From Myotis daubentonii (taxonomy: Eukaryota; Chordata; Mammalia; Chiroptera; Vespertilionidae), in the NCBI RefSeq assembly GCF_963259705.1, contig NC_081846.1, positions 93,012,641 through 93,076,640 of the forward strand: DNA of 64,000 nt, written 5' to 3'. The notes under the pieces are model-generated. The model ran no database searches. It worked only from the letters and a program-made list of their open reading frames with translations, and had not been told where the DNA came from. This document shows, piece by piece, positions 23,850 through 33,901 of this stretch (position 1 is its first letter; every line of letters begins with the position of its first letter). The translations under genes were made by a program, and so were the position numbers.

Positions 23850-24409
23850 CTTCAGAGGGAAGGGGAGAGGGAGGGTGGGAAGAAATTAATCAAAGAACTT
23901 ATATGCATACTAGAGGCCTGGTGCATGAATTCGTGCACGGGTGGGGTCTGGCTGGCCCACCCTTATGGGGGCCCATCAGTGGTGGGGCCATCTAGGGAGA
24001 GGGGCCTCGGGAGAGCTCCAGGGCATGTCCCACCCTGTTTCGCTCAGTCCCGATTGGCTGAACCCCAGCAGCAAGCTAATCTGACAGTCCGAACGTCTGC
24101 CTCCTGGTGATCAATTTATGTCATAGTGACTGGTCGACTGGTTGACTGTCTTCCCCCTGGTGATCAGTTCACAGCATAGCAAGCGGTTAAGCAGACTTAG
24201 CATATCATTAGCATATTGCACATTGATTGGTTGAATGGACGACAAGACACTTAGCATATTAGCCTTTTATTATATAGGATATGCATAACCCATAGACTCA
24301 AACAATAGTGCAGTAGGCCTGAGGGGGGTGTGGGTGGAAGGGGCTCAATGGGGGGAAAGGGGGACATCTATAATACTCTCAACAATAAAGATAAATTATT
24401 TAAAAATGC
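23850..24409 (+). mobile_element. Older L1 3' UTR fragment interrupted by a HeliBat
   Basis: The G-rich block GGGAAGGGGAGAGGGAGGG and ATCAAAGAACTTATATGCAT precede the HeliBat. ATGCATAACCCATAGACTCA, a G-rich stretch and CAACAATAAAG follow it. Removing the HeliBat joins the two parts into a normal L1 3' end. Confidence 0.75.
23910..24279 (-). mobile_element. HeliBat non-autonomous Helitron (370 bp)
   Basis: On the minus strand the 5' end is TCCTATATAATAAAAGGCTA at 24279. The 3' end is a GC-rich hairpin around GTGCACGAATTCATGCAC followed by CTAG at 23913-23910. The host bases are A at the 5' end and T at the 3' end, as expected of rolling-circle transposons. There is no target-site duplication and no coding capacity. 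Confidence 0.93.
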
Positions 24410-25132
24410 AATTAATGAAACTTGTTGAATTTTTTAACTTGCTTTGGCCTGAAGCCTTCCCTTGGTATTACTTAACCAGAGATCTATTCCGCTGTCCCTT
24501 TTTTAAAACTGTTAACAGAAGATTTATGAGGCTACATCAGGGCATGTGCCAAGCTTCCTCAGTAAGAAGACCTTCTAAGTTATTTCAAAGACCCTATAAC
24601 AGCTCTTGAAGTTAGGGCAGTGCCGTAGAGCAGTGCTTAAACAGTGTGCCAGGGGAGGAAGATGGCGGGCGCCAGGGCCTACCACCTGGAGACGCAGTCT
24701 GTGGAGAAAGACATCTTCACAAAGACTCCCTCCAGCTTCACAGAAAGGAGAGGTATCGGCTATTGTTCTGTAACCCTTGCATCACAAGGTTAAAAGGTGT
24801 GGACTCGTGAGTTGATGTGTGTTTCATTTGAAAGGGTTCTCACACTTGCACCTTATTATCCTGCCTGGACATGCAGCCTATAGGAGACCTCAAGTTAAAG
24901 TTATCCAGAGCAGACAGCTGCTGACTCGGACAAAAGCTGACAGTCTTTCCCCAGATCGGGAACCAGCCAGTCAATTCAGCTTCTGTTACATATATCCTTG
25001 TTCTTTTCATTGTTGTCCTAATGTTTTTATTCCTGGGAGTGTTAATGATCTTAATTCTCTTGCAACAAGCCTGTCAACTTTCCTCTATTTTAGATTGTGC
25101 TTTCTAGTTATTCCTTGTTATTGACTCTAGAC
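24410..25132. other. Unique or old DNA with a hydrophobic open frame
   Basis: No repeat family or gene was recognised. Two points stand out. ATG at 24662 lies in a GGAAGATGGCGGG context and opens a short frame beginning MAGARAYHLETQ that soon stops. A frame at 24925-25107 (60 codons) contains VTYILVLFIVVLMFLFLG followed by more hydrophobic residues, a convincing membrane-segment composition, directly before a hAT insertion. Either could be debris of a processed or ordinary gene. I see no intact gene. Confidence 0.3.
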
Positions 25133-25343
25133 CAGGGGTGGGCAAACTTTTTGACTCGAGGGCCACAATGGGTTCTTAAACTGGACCGGAGGGCCGGGAC
25201 AAAAGCATGGATGGAGTGTTTGTGTGAACTAATATAAATTCAAAGTAAACATCATTACATAAAAGGGTACGGTCTTTTTTTTTAGTTTTATTCATTTCAA
25301 ATGGGCCGGATCCGGCCTGCGGGCAGTAGTTTGTCCACGGCTG
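25133..25343. mobile_element. Non-autonomous hAT element (211 bp) with 8-bp TSD
   Basis: The inverted ends are CAGGGGTGGGCAAACT and, reverse-complemented from the right end, CAGCCGTGGACAAACT. Perfect duplications CTCTAGAC flank it at 25125-25132 and 25344-25351. The interior has the CGAGGGCC and GGCCGGATCCGGCC motifs of this hAT family. It is a different family from the 59585 element. Confidence 0.93.
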
Positions 25344-25351
25344 CTCTAGAC

Positions 25352-26791
25352 TATACAATACTCCCTAATTTTTGCTGTTTTAACCCTTGTAAGTGGCACC
25401 TTAGCACAGAACTGTGGTGATACCATGCTTTCCTTCACCCCCCGAGAACCTGTCTGCTGCTGGATTGCCAGCGGCTCCGGCCTCCACCTCTGGCAGCAGT
25501 GACGCTCTCAGTTCCTTCTGTTGGCACTTTTTCAAATCCCCCAGCTTTGCTGTTGACTTTACAAAACTCCCTCTGTAAGCCTCTTCCCAGGAAACAGCCT
25601 GCCCACTGCTTCCACCTCCTTGTCATTGATATTGACCACAGTAATTCACACACCACCTCAGGGGGAATAATGGGTTACTTAGAACAATTGAACCTATTAA
25701 GGACAACTGTAGTCTCACATTCCCCTGTTCAAGGAGCCATTTGGACCAGTATGCACTGCCCCTGGCTTCCAACCAGTAAATTAAGCCCAATGTGAATGTT
25801 CTGGTAGAAGAATGTGCTGCTAGTTTAACAAAAAGTACATCATTTTAAAAGAAAATAATTCATTTTAGCTTGAAGAAAAAAAATTGAACCCATATTTGAC
25901 CAGTTACTCATGTCGAAAGGACCTGTATTTGAATTGAGGTCATTTAGATTAATTTTGGTAGAATAACATCGATGGCCAAAAACAACTGTTGTCTATTATC
26001 TTTATGAACATTTAACAATGCATCTTGCCCTTTCCCAACACCTTAATCTGTGTTGTTTCCCCTCTCAGGGCTAATTGCATTAGAGCTCGTTTTTTGAGGA
26101 TTCCTTTCTTATATGAGTTCCTTATCTTCCCCCTCATGACAATGGTTAAAAATTGGAATGCATTTTAAGTGATGTCAGAGGGAATAAGCTGAACATTTTA
26201 AATACCTATTAGTATGGATGACATTTAATGTGATTTTAAAGGTCAATGGTTCTGTAAGTTGTGTTATTGGAGTTAAAGTGGACTATGTTATAGAGCATTT
26301 TCTTTGAAGCAGAAAAAAATATTCTTTTTCAGATATCATCCACAAAATGATACTTATGCACACTAAATCTCAGTAGATGCTATGGAAGATATAGGAAAGA
26401 AATGAGACCTAATCCTATTCATTAAGAAATTTTAACTTGATAGGAACAATCAAATTGTTAGCTGACAATTAGGAAACAATCTGACTTTATTACCAGCTGG
26501 GCTTATCTTTTCAATCATTGATACAGAAATATTTCAGCCACAGACATAGCTTTCTGACAGGCAGGTTTATTATAAGAAAAGAGCACTATTCTGGAACCTA
26601 GAAAATCCAATTCAGTGTATCCCTTGGAGCATATACCTAAACCTAAAAGCTGTAATAAAACTGATATCAAATCTATGAGAATGGGTAAAATGATAAAGAA
26701 ATTACATTGTTCCCATTCCACCTTTAAAAGTATGGGGTCCTTACCCTAATAAATTTGAGCTGCTTACTTAATTAGTATAATTTTCTACATA
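25352..26791. other. Unassigned DNA, no gene recognised
   Basis: About 1.4 kb of AT-rich sequence with only short chance frames. The first 450 bases are GC-richer with a 98-codon plus-strand frame of ordinary composition (25499-25795). I recognise no domain and no repeat family, though old LTR or gene debris cannot be excluded. Confidence 0.3.
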
Positions 26792-27199
26792 TCCTATATA
26801 ATAAAAGCCTAATATGCTAAGTGTCTAGTTGTCCATTCAACCAATCAAAGTGTAATATGCTAAGGCCGCTCAACCACTTGCTATGATGTGCACTGATGTC
26901 TTTATTGAGCTGTGATGGCTCTGAATGGTAGGCTTGCTTGCTGTTGAGGTCTGGCTGATCGGGACTGAGTTAAATGGGCTGGACACACCCTGGAGCCCTC
27001 CCTCGGTCCCTCCCTAGCTGACCAACGTCCTGCATCCCTCACCAGCCCTGATCATGCACCAGTGAGTCCCTTGGCCTGGCTCGCAACCTCTCACAATCCA
27101 GGACCCCCTTGGGGATGTCAGAGAGCTGGTTTCAGCCTGATCCCACAGGCCAGGCCAAGGTACCCCACTGGTGCATGAATTTGTGCATTGGGCCTCTAG
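26792..27199 (+). mobile_element. HeliBat Helitron (408 bp) with foreign 28-bp segment
   Basis: It starts A|TCCTATATAATAAAAGCCTA and ends with the hairpin GTGCATGAATTTGTGCAT.., then CTAG|T at 27196-27199. The interior contains a 28-base segment at 26895-26922 that is the exact reverse complement of 27664-27691 outside the element. Confidence 0.93.
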
Positions 27200-28362
27200 T
27201 TAGTGGTATATTCATGAAGATTTTGTACTATTAGAAACCATCATAAATTCTCCAAACAGATAGATGACAAAACATTATCAAGCCTCTTTGTAAACCTGAG
27301 TATGATTCTGGTACTTCTGTGGATATAAATGGTATTTTTTCTTAATTGCAATACTACTTTATGTATATAGCAAATAAATCCAGTTGTATAACTTTAAATA
27401 TCATCAATAGAAAGCATGTAAGGTTATGGTTTAGCTCCTGATTTTTATCAGCCCCATTCCTCGTAACCTTACATCTGTAACCAGATCCTAATCATCCCAA
27501 GATGATTGCAGGGAAAATTATAAAATGAATATAATTTTTGATAAGAGAATAACAACCACTTTCTTGTGCTTGCGGGTTCATGGACTGACCTTAGAACTGC
27601 TCAATTAGACATTATACCGTAAAATCCAACCAGATCAGTTAACAGATGGCCTTTTCAGCCACGAGAGCCATCACAGCTCAATAAAGACATCCAGAGTCCC
27701 TAGCTTGTCATCCTTGACAAGAGGATTGCTTGTTTATTTGTTTGCATCCCAAGGGGGAGTGTGTGCCATAGCCAATTCCTCCTGCTGTAACTAGATAAAT
27801 ACCTCTTCCCAGGTAGAATTAAAACAACCAAGCTCTTTAACCTTGTCAAATGCCTTAAGAGGCATTCCTTATCTGCTCCTAGCATCACTGGTTAGGATTT
27901 ACATTTTCTGACATTTTTAGTTGTCTCTCAACTGGGCTCAGAGATGTTTAGAGATCTGGACTGAAGGTTGTTCTATTAATTGTTTTTCTAATTGTTTCAT
28001 ATATTTAACTGTCAAGTTGCTGATATTCTGTAATATAAAATGCTAAAAGCACCTACAGAAACTTAAGCAATGGTTATGGAAAGGATGGAAAAGATCCATT
28101 GAGTTACTGTACCTCCTCTGGGCTTATAATCCACTATGGTTAAAACCTTGGCTCCCAATGCCAAATGCCTTCTTATCCTTGCCCCTGATTTCTTCTGGTG
28201 TTGCAAATTGAATGCTTTCGTTACACTTTAAGCTTTTTCAAACTGTTGGAAGACTGAAAAACTTCTTTAATGTGGCAGGTACCTGTCAAAAGCAAATGGC
28301 TTTGGTTGTTCTATTAGATTTTGCCCTGCCCCAGGATTCCTACAGAGAAACTAAGCTGGAAG
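27200..28362. other. Unassigned DNA upstream of LTR
   Basis: No gene is recognised. It contains the partner of the 28-bp inverted repeat (27664-27691, with AATAAAG inside), which could belong to an old LTR. Open frames are short and unremarkable. Confidence 0.3.
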
Positions 28363-29489
28363 TGGGCCAAGCCACTCCTGCACTGACCCGGGACAAACTG
28401 GCCTGATCAATCATCAATACTGGTGACTGGTTTTGATAGAAACAGGGAAATGTTGACCCTGAGAAGAATATATCTGACAAAAAAGACCCCTCATGGTTAA
28501 TTGGAAACAAAATCATAACCAGACTCTAGCAGCCATTATCTGCATAGGCCTCTCACACACACAGTGCTTCAGGGAACACCCACAGACTGGGCTCAAGACT
28601 CCTGCACTGTGCTCCTATCCTCTGAGTCAACTCTCACAAGAAAGACCCTGGGAGAGAAGTGTGACCCATAGCACAGACTTGCCCTCCAGCTGGGCCTACA
28701 GAGCTTACTGTTTGCATCTTCGCCAACCAATCAGAACAGCTTAATTCTGACCAGTCAGAATGGTGTTATCGGGACCAATCAAACTGTGAGATTTTGGAGT
28801 TTTCATTTGCATAGCAATTGACCAATCAGGAACCAGGGAGGGCTCACTCTCCCTCAGTGGAACCCACTTTCAATTTCCACTGAACACTGTGTTTTCCTGT
28901 AGGAGCTGCAACACTGGAGCCAAAGCTCCAACACTAGAGCCAGATCTGCAACACTGGAGCCAGGGCTGCAACACTGGAGCTGGAGCTGCAACACGGGAGC
29001 CGGAGCTGCAACATGGGACCCAGAGATGCAACACTAGAGCCAGAGATGCAACACTGGATCCAGAGATGCAACACAGGAGCCGGAGGTGCAACACTGGAGC
29101 CGGTGATGCAACACTGGAGCCGGAGCTGCAACACTAGAGCCGGAGGTGCAACACTGGAGCCAGAGATGCAACACTGGAGCCGGAGCTGTAACAGGGGAGC
29201 CAGAGCTGCAACACTGGAGCTGGAGCTGCAACACTGGAGCCGGAGATGAAACACTGAAGTGATCTCACTGGAGTGGAGCAGAGCTACCTTACTGGAGCTG
29301 AGCTGCCATGTCTGGGCCTCCTCAACTGGGCTGCCTGGCCAGGGCTGCCTTGCTCCAGCTGTTTGTGCCATTCCACAGCCAAGCTGTTCACAATTGCGCT
29401 GTTTTCACTGAATAAAGCCTGTCCCCCTAACTGTAGCCCACATTGCAGGCTCCTTTATTGTTGTGGGGATGATGACCTCATTGATAACA
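28363..29489 (+). mobile_element. Solo LTR-like element of an endogenous retrovirus
   Basis: The region has several CCAAT motifs in a row (28727-28840: AACCAATCAGAAC, GACCAATCAAAC, GACCAATCAGGAACC), then the minisatellite. A polyadenylation signal AATAAAGCCTG (29411) and a GT-rich TTTATTGTTGTGGGG follow, and it ends AACA at 29489. Bounds TG..CA with GGAAG at both sides (28358-28362, 29490-29494) would make a 5-bp target duplication. An alternative start is the TGTTGACC at about 28451. No gag, pol or env was recognised around it. Family not named. Confidence 0.55.
28901..29260. repeat. Minisatellite, 18 copies of a 20-bp unit
   Basis: The unit GGAGCTGCAACACTGGAGCC, with variants such as CAGAGATGCAACACTGGAGC, recurs every 20 bases with no indel across 360 bases. 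Because 20 is not a multiple of 3, all frames stay open for long stretches on both strands (for example the 145-codon minus frame at 28934-29371). Those frames are artefacts. Confidence 0.97.
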
Positions 29490-29942
29490 GGAAGAGGCTT
29501 TCTCTAAAATGGGGTGTGTCCGGGCGGCAGACAGGGGCAGTAAGAGCACCTCCGAGTCGGCAGGAGAATGGAGCGGTTTTGCTGGGTCCACGATTCAGAT
29601 GAAGGCCCTCTTCCCGGCCTGTGCACCCAGCCCGGTTCTCTCATTGGAGCCAGAGAGGACGGAGCAACCAGGGTTAATGCGGCACCATGTCTCCCTCCTG
29701 TGAAGGGCACTTTCTCAGCCACTCAATGCCTGCAGGCTGGGATCCGATCCCAGAGGCCTGCGCCACTCATCCCAGAAAACGTGTGAGGAAGGTTGGCATT
29801 CAGAGCTGCGTATTTCACTTTATAATTAGAAACATATTAATTCACATGCTCACCATTTTCATTACTTTTAAACATCCAAATCATTTGCCCTGCTTTTGAT
29901 AAGGTCCCTAATCTTGAGCTACAAGGGCCTATAGTTGTCATT
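29490..29942. other. GC-rich unassigned segment
   Basis: From about 29508 a 64-codon frame starts MGCVRAADRG. A second overlapping frame of 72 codons also exists. I recognise neither. The stretch TGGGGTGTGTCCGGG at about 29511 faintly resembles a tRNA-Pro primer-binding site but lies ~20 bases past the proposed LTR end, so this is not a firm call. Confidence 0.25.
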
Positions 29943-30660
29943 GAAACTAAAATTGGAAGGGAGAACCAAGATGGCGGCATAGGTTAACGCTGGAGTTTGC
30001 TGCTTTGAACAACTACTTCAAAAGTGAAACTAAAACACGGAACGGACATCACCCAGAACCACAGGAACGCTGGCTGAGTGGAAGTCCTACAACTAGGAGG
30101 AAAGAGAAACGCACATGGACACTCAGAGGAGGCGCAGTGCTGAAGTCAAATTCTGAAGTGCGGAGTGCGCGGAGCGGGCTGGCGGCGGAGGGCGCGGTTG
30201 TTGTTTTCAATCGGGAGGGAGTCGCAGAGTCTGAGCTCCAGATACAGGCGAGTCTTTAGGGACCCAGGCTCAAACGGGAGAAGCGGACTTTCTGGCTTCG
30301 GTCAGAGCGAGTGCAGCTTTCTCTCCGAGCTTCGCAGCGGGTGCTGGGACTCAGAGAGGCAGAGCCCCTGGGGACAGGACTGAGAGCCGCCATAACTGCT
30401 CTCTCCGGCCCACCCTGTTGATCCTGTGCGACCCGCCCCGCCCAAGCCCTGCACAGAGGCATTTGCCGGATAGCCTCAGGCAAAGGCTAGATTAGTACCT
30501 CCCTAGAGGACAGAAGTTCTCTCACTGCTGACACAGCTGATTCTCATAGCCACTTGGCCTGGAGGTCCAACCCTCCCTGGAATTAGCTACAACAATCAAG
30601 ATTTAACTATAAGACTGTGAACAAAGACCACTAGGGGGTACACCAAGGAAGCATAACAAA

Positions 30661-31509
30661 ATGCGGAGACAAAGAAACAGGACAAAATTGTCAATGGAAG
30701 AAATAGAGTTCAGAACCACACTTTTAAGGTCTCTCAAGAACTGTTTAGAAGCTGCCGATAAACTTAATGAGATCTACACGAAAACTAATAAGACCCTCGA
30801 TCTTATATTGGGGAACCAACTAGAAATTAAGCACACACGGTCTGAAATAACGAATATTAAACAGACGCCCGACAGCAGACCAGAGGAGCGCAAGAATCAA
30901 GTCAATGATTTGAAATGCGAGGAAGCAAAAAACATCCAACGGGAAAAGCAAAATGAAAAAAGAATCCAAAAATGCGAGGATAGTGTAAGGAGCCTCTGGG
31001 ACAGCTTCAAGCGTACCAACATCAGAATTATAGGGGTGCCAGAAGATGAGAGAGAGCAAGATATTGAAAACCTATTTGAAGAAATAATGACAGAAAACTT
31101 CCCCCACCTGGTGAAAGAAATGGACTTACAGGTCCAAGAAGCGCGGAGAACCCCAAACAAAAGGAATCCAAAGAGGACCACACCAAGACACATCATAATT
31201 AAAATGCCAAGAGCAAAAGATAAAGAGAGAATCTTAAAAACAGCAAGAGAAAGTAACTCAGTTACCTACAAGGGAATACCCATACGACTGTCAGCTGATT
31301 TCTCAACAGAAACTTTGCAGGCCAGAAGGGAGTGGCAAGAAATATTCAAAGTGATGAATACCAAGAACCTACAACCAAGATTACTTTATCCAGCAAAGCT
31401 ATCATTCAGAATTGAAGGTCAGATAAAGAGCTTCACAGATAAGGAAAAGCTAAAGGAGTTCATCACCACCAAACCAGGATTATATGAAATGCTGAAAGGT
31501 ATACTTTAA
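30661..31509 (+). CDS. HAL1 ORF1 protein (L1 ORF1p-like), intact 282 aa
   Basis: A single open frame starts MRRQRNRTKLSMEEIEFRT and ends GLYEMLKGIL-stop. It shows the ORF1p plan: a coiled-coil N-terminal part (about residues 10-110, heptad-rich KNCLEAADKLNEIYTK..), an RRM region with NIRIIGVPEDEREQDIENLF, and the CTD with KRTTPRHIIIKMPRAKDK and TYKGIPIRLSADFS. Length is near L1 ORF1p. ORF1p binds the element RNA as trimers in cytoplasmic particles. HAL1 elements encode only this protein and depend on L1 ORF2p in trans. The intact frame implies a recent insertion. It is a retroelement protein, not a host gene. Confidence 0.88.
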   Translation: MRRQRNRTKLSMEEIEFRTTLLRSLKNCLEAADKLNEIYTKTNKTLDLILGNQLEIKHTRSEITNIKQTPDSRPEERKNQVNDLKCEEAKNIQREKQNEKRIQKCEDSVRSLWDSFKRTNIRIIGVPEDEREQDIENLFEEIMTENFPHLVKEMDLQVQEARRTPNKRNPKRTTPRHIIIKMPRAKDKERILKTARESNSVTYKGIPIRLSADFSTETLQARREWQEIFKVMNTKNLQPRLLYPAKLSFRIEGQIKSFTDKEKLKEFITTKPGLYEMLKGIL

Positions 31510-32327
31510 GAAGAGGAAGAGGAAGAAAAAGGTAAAGATACAAATTATGAACAACAAATATGCATCTATCAACAAGTGAATCTAAGAATCAAGTGAATAA
31601 ATAATCTGATGAACAGAATGAACTGTTGATTATAATAGAATCAGGGACATAGAAAGGGAATGGAATGACTATTCTTGGGGGGGAAAGGGGTGTGGGAGAT
31701 GTGGGAAGAGACTGGACAAAAATCGTGCACCTATGGATGAGGACAGTGGGTGGGGAGTGAGGGCGGAGGGTGGGGCGGGAACTGGGAGGAGGGGAGTTAT
31801 GGGGGGGAAAAAAAAGGAACAAATGTAATAATCTGAACAATAAAGATTTAATTTAAAAAAAATTATTTTTAAAGTAATGTTATATGGTGAAATATTATAT
31901 TTAATCAGATCTGAGACAATTTTTTTCTGTGATCCTTGACTTCTGTACCTCACCTTCTACTTATGTCCACCTCGAGGCTCACAAATTCACATGATAGTTG
32001 GCATTTAAGCCTACCTCATACGTGTCCAGCTTTTCCAGATATATTCCCAACCATTTTCTGGTTAGCCAACAAGAGCTCGGCAAGGTTTAGTGACATTTAA
32101 GGTTATGAGAGGGCTGGAGCTGTTATTGGATCCCATGGCCTGACCCTAAAGCCTGGGTTCTTCTCCACCTTCCCTCATGCCCCTCAAGTTAGCTTTATCC
32201 TAAAGCCACTTGTGGAACCTCAAAAATCAGATTCCCCAAGGAGGTGAGTGTTTCTCTAAATTTTCATGAATGTTGAATGTGTGGATCCTGGAATGAGCAA
32301 ATTAACAAATAAAGACATGATTTCGCC

Positions 32328-32546
32328 GTAACCGGTTTGGCTCAGTGGATAGAGCCTCGGCCTGCGGACTGAAGGGTCCCAGGTTTGATTCCAGTCAAGG
32401 GCATGTACCTTCATTGTGGGCACATCCCCAGTGGGGGGTGTGCAGGAGGTAACTGATCGATGTTACTCTCTCATCAATGTTTCTAACTCTCTATCCCACT
32501 TCCTTCCTCTCTGTAAAAAGTCAATAAAATATATTAAAAAAAAAAA
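32328..32546 (+). mobile_element. VES SINE (tRNA-derived)
   Basis: It begins GTAACCGGTTTGGCTCAGTGGATAGAGC, with a Pol III A box and a B box near GGTTTGATTCC. The body holds GGGCATGTACCT and ATCAATGTTTC, and the tail is CTTCCTCTCTGTAAAAAGTCAATAAAATATATT(A)n. Its 3' flank does not repeat its 5' flank (AAAGACATGATTTC). This fits its being carried here as part of the HAL1 insertion. Confidence 0.9.
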
Positions 32547-32558
32547 GAAACTAAAATT

Positions 32559-32939
32559 AATGGCAGTTTTATTGGCTCATTATTTTTGACATCTGGTTGG
32601 AAGTGTAGAGCAGTAACTATTGGGCAATAATTGCAGTAGCTCTGATTAGAAACTAATGACGTTAGCAACAAGCTGTAGCCACGGTTGCCAGGAAGCCTGC
32701 GGAAAAGGGAAGGACCAGGCCTCTCCCCTGGAGAGAAGCTGGCAGAGGACAGACCAGCTTTGCCCTCCCAGTCACACCACACGAGAGTGCAATGTATGCC
32801 ATCAGAAAGGAAATATGATTTCGTAGCAGGAAAGAAAGGTGATGACAAGTAAAATGATAGTAAGCAAAAACTGCATTGCTTGAATGGAAATTTGGCAAAA
32901 GAATAGTTTGTATTTTCCACATTTCCAAATATTCATAAA
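32559..32939. other. Unassigned DNA between HAL1 block and HeliBats
   Basis: It continues the pre-insertion locus after the HAL1 block (ATGGCAGTTTTATTGGCTC). A 128-codon minus-strand frame (32920-32534) spans it but has no recognisable domain and ends inside the SINE tail, so I treat it as chance. Confidence 0.3.
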
Positions 32940-33901
32940 CTAGAGGCCCAGTGCACAAAAATTTGTGCACTCGGGGGGGAGGGGAGTCCCTCAGCCTGGC
33001 CTGTGCCCTCTCGCAGTCTGGGACGCCTCGGGAGATAATGACCTGCTGGCTCAGGCCTTCTCCTGGGTGGCAGAGGGCAGGCCCAATCCCTAGGTGCAGC
33101 CCCTGGTCGGGCTCAGAGCAGGGCCGATTGGGGAGTTGGGGCGCCGCCCCCTGTCATGCACAGAGCAGTGCAGATTGGGAGGTTGTGATGCCACCCTCAG
33201 TCACACTCAGGGTGGGGCCCACTGGGGGGCTGGGGCACTATCCCCTGTCACACTCAAGGCAGGGTTGATGGGGAGGTTGCGGTGCCACCCCCTGTCACGC
33301 ACAGAGCAGGGCCAATCAGGGGGTTGCGGCACTGCCCCCTGTCACTCACAGAGCAGGGCCCATCAGGGGGTTTGGGGCTCTGTATCCTGTCACACACAGA
33401 GCAGGGCCAATCAGGGGGTTGGGGCGCTGCCCCATGTCACGCACAGAGCAGGGCCCATCAGGGGGTTGGGGCGCCACCGTCTATCACCCAAAGAGCAGGG
33501 CCGATCAAGGGGTTGGGGCACCGCCACTCACACACTCAGGGCAGGGCTGATGGGGAGGTTATGGCTCTACCCCGTCACACACAGAGCATGGCCCGTGGGG
33601 GGGGGGGTGTTGGGGCGCCACACCCTGTCACACACAGAGCCGCAGGGCGATCAGGGGGTTGGGGAGCTCCCCCCTATCAGGCACAGAGCAGGGCTGATCA
33701 GGGGGTTGGGGCGTCTTCCCCTGTCACGAACAGAGCAGGGTGGATAGGGAAATTGTTGCCCCTCCCCCTGTCACACACAGAGACGCAGGGTGATCAGGGG
33801 GTTTGGGCGCTGCCCCCTGTCACACTGATCCTGTTGCTGGGAGGCCTCGTGGCTCCTCTGATCCCAGTGCTGGGAGGCATATTACCCTTTTGCTATATAG
33901 G
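32940..33901 (-). mobile_element. HeliBat with expanded minisatellite core
   Basis: The 3' end (minus strand) is the hairpin around GTGCACAAATTTTTGTGCAC with terminal CTAG at 32943-32940. The 5' end is a degenerate CCCTATATAGCAAAAGGGTA at about 33901. The interior is a minisatellite. It abuts the next HeliBat head to tail with essentially no spacer. Confidence 0.8.
33106..33835. repeat. GC-rich ~57-60-bp minisatellite inside HeliBat
   Basis: The motif CCCCCTGTCACACACAGAGC followed by AGGGCCAATCAGGGGGTTGGGGCGC recurs about twelve times. Length varies by a few bases and substitutions are common. The 217- and 207-codon plus-strand frames here are products of the repeat. Confidence 0.9.

Larger units (their letters stand above)
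29955..32546 (+). mobile_element. HAL1 half-LINE plus 3'-transduced flank and SINE
   Basis: HAL1 spans about 29957-31857: a CAAGATGGCGGC start (YY1-type site), a GC-rich 5' UTR, an intact ORF1, no ORF2, a short G-rich 3' UTR, AATAAAG and an A tract. It is followed by 470 bases of non-L1 DNA and a VES SINE ending in A11. The 12-bp sequence GAAACTAAAATT lies directly before the HAL1 (29943-29954) and directly after the SINE A-tail (32547-32558). The L1-type target TT|GAAA is compatible. The simplest reading is one insertion event in which a HAL1 transcript read through and used the downstream SINE A-tract. Confidence 0.75.

Noticed and set aside
28934..29371. 145-codon minus-strand open frame and several overlapping plus-strand frames
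   Set aside because: They are read from an 18-copy 20-bp minisatellite; every frame is open because the unit has no stop and the period is not a multiple of 3.
29511..29526. Possible retroviral primer-binding site after the LTR
   Set aside because: The match to the tRNA-Pro type is imperfect and lies about 20 bases beyond the proposed LTR end. No internal retroviral genes follow.
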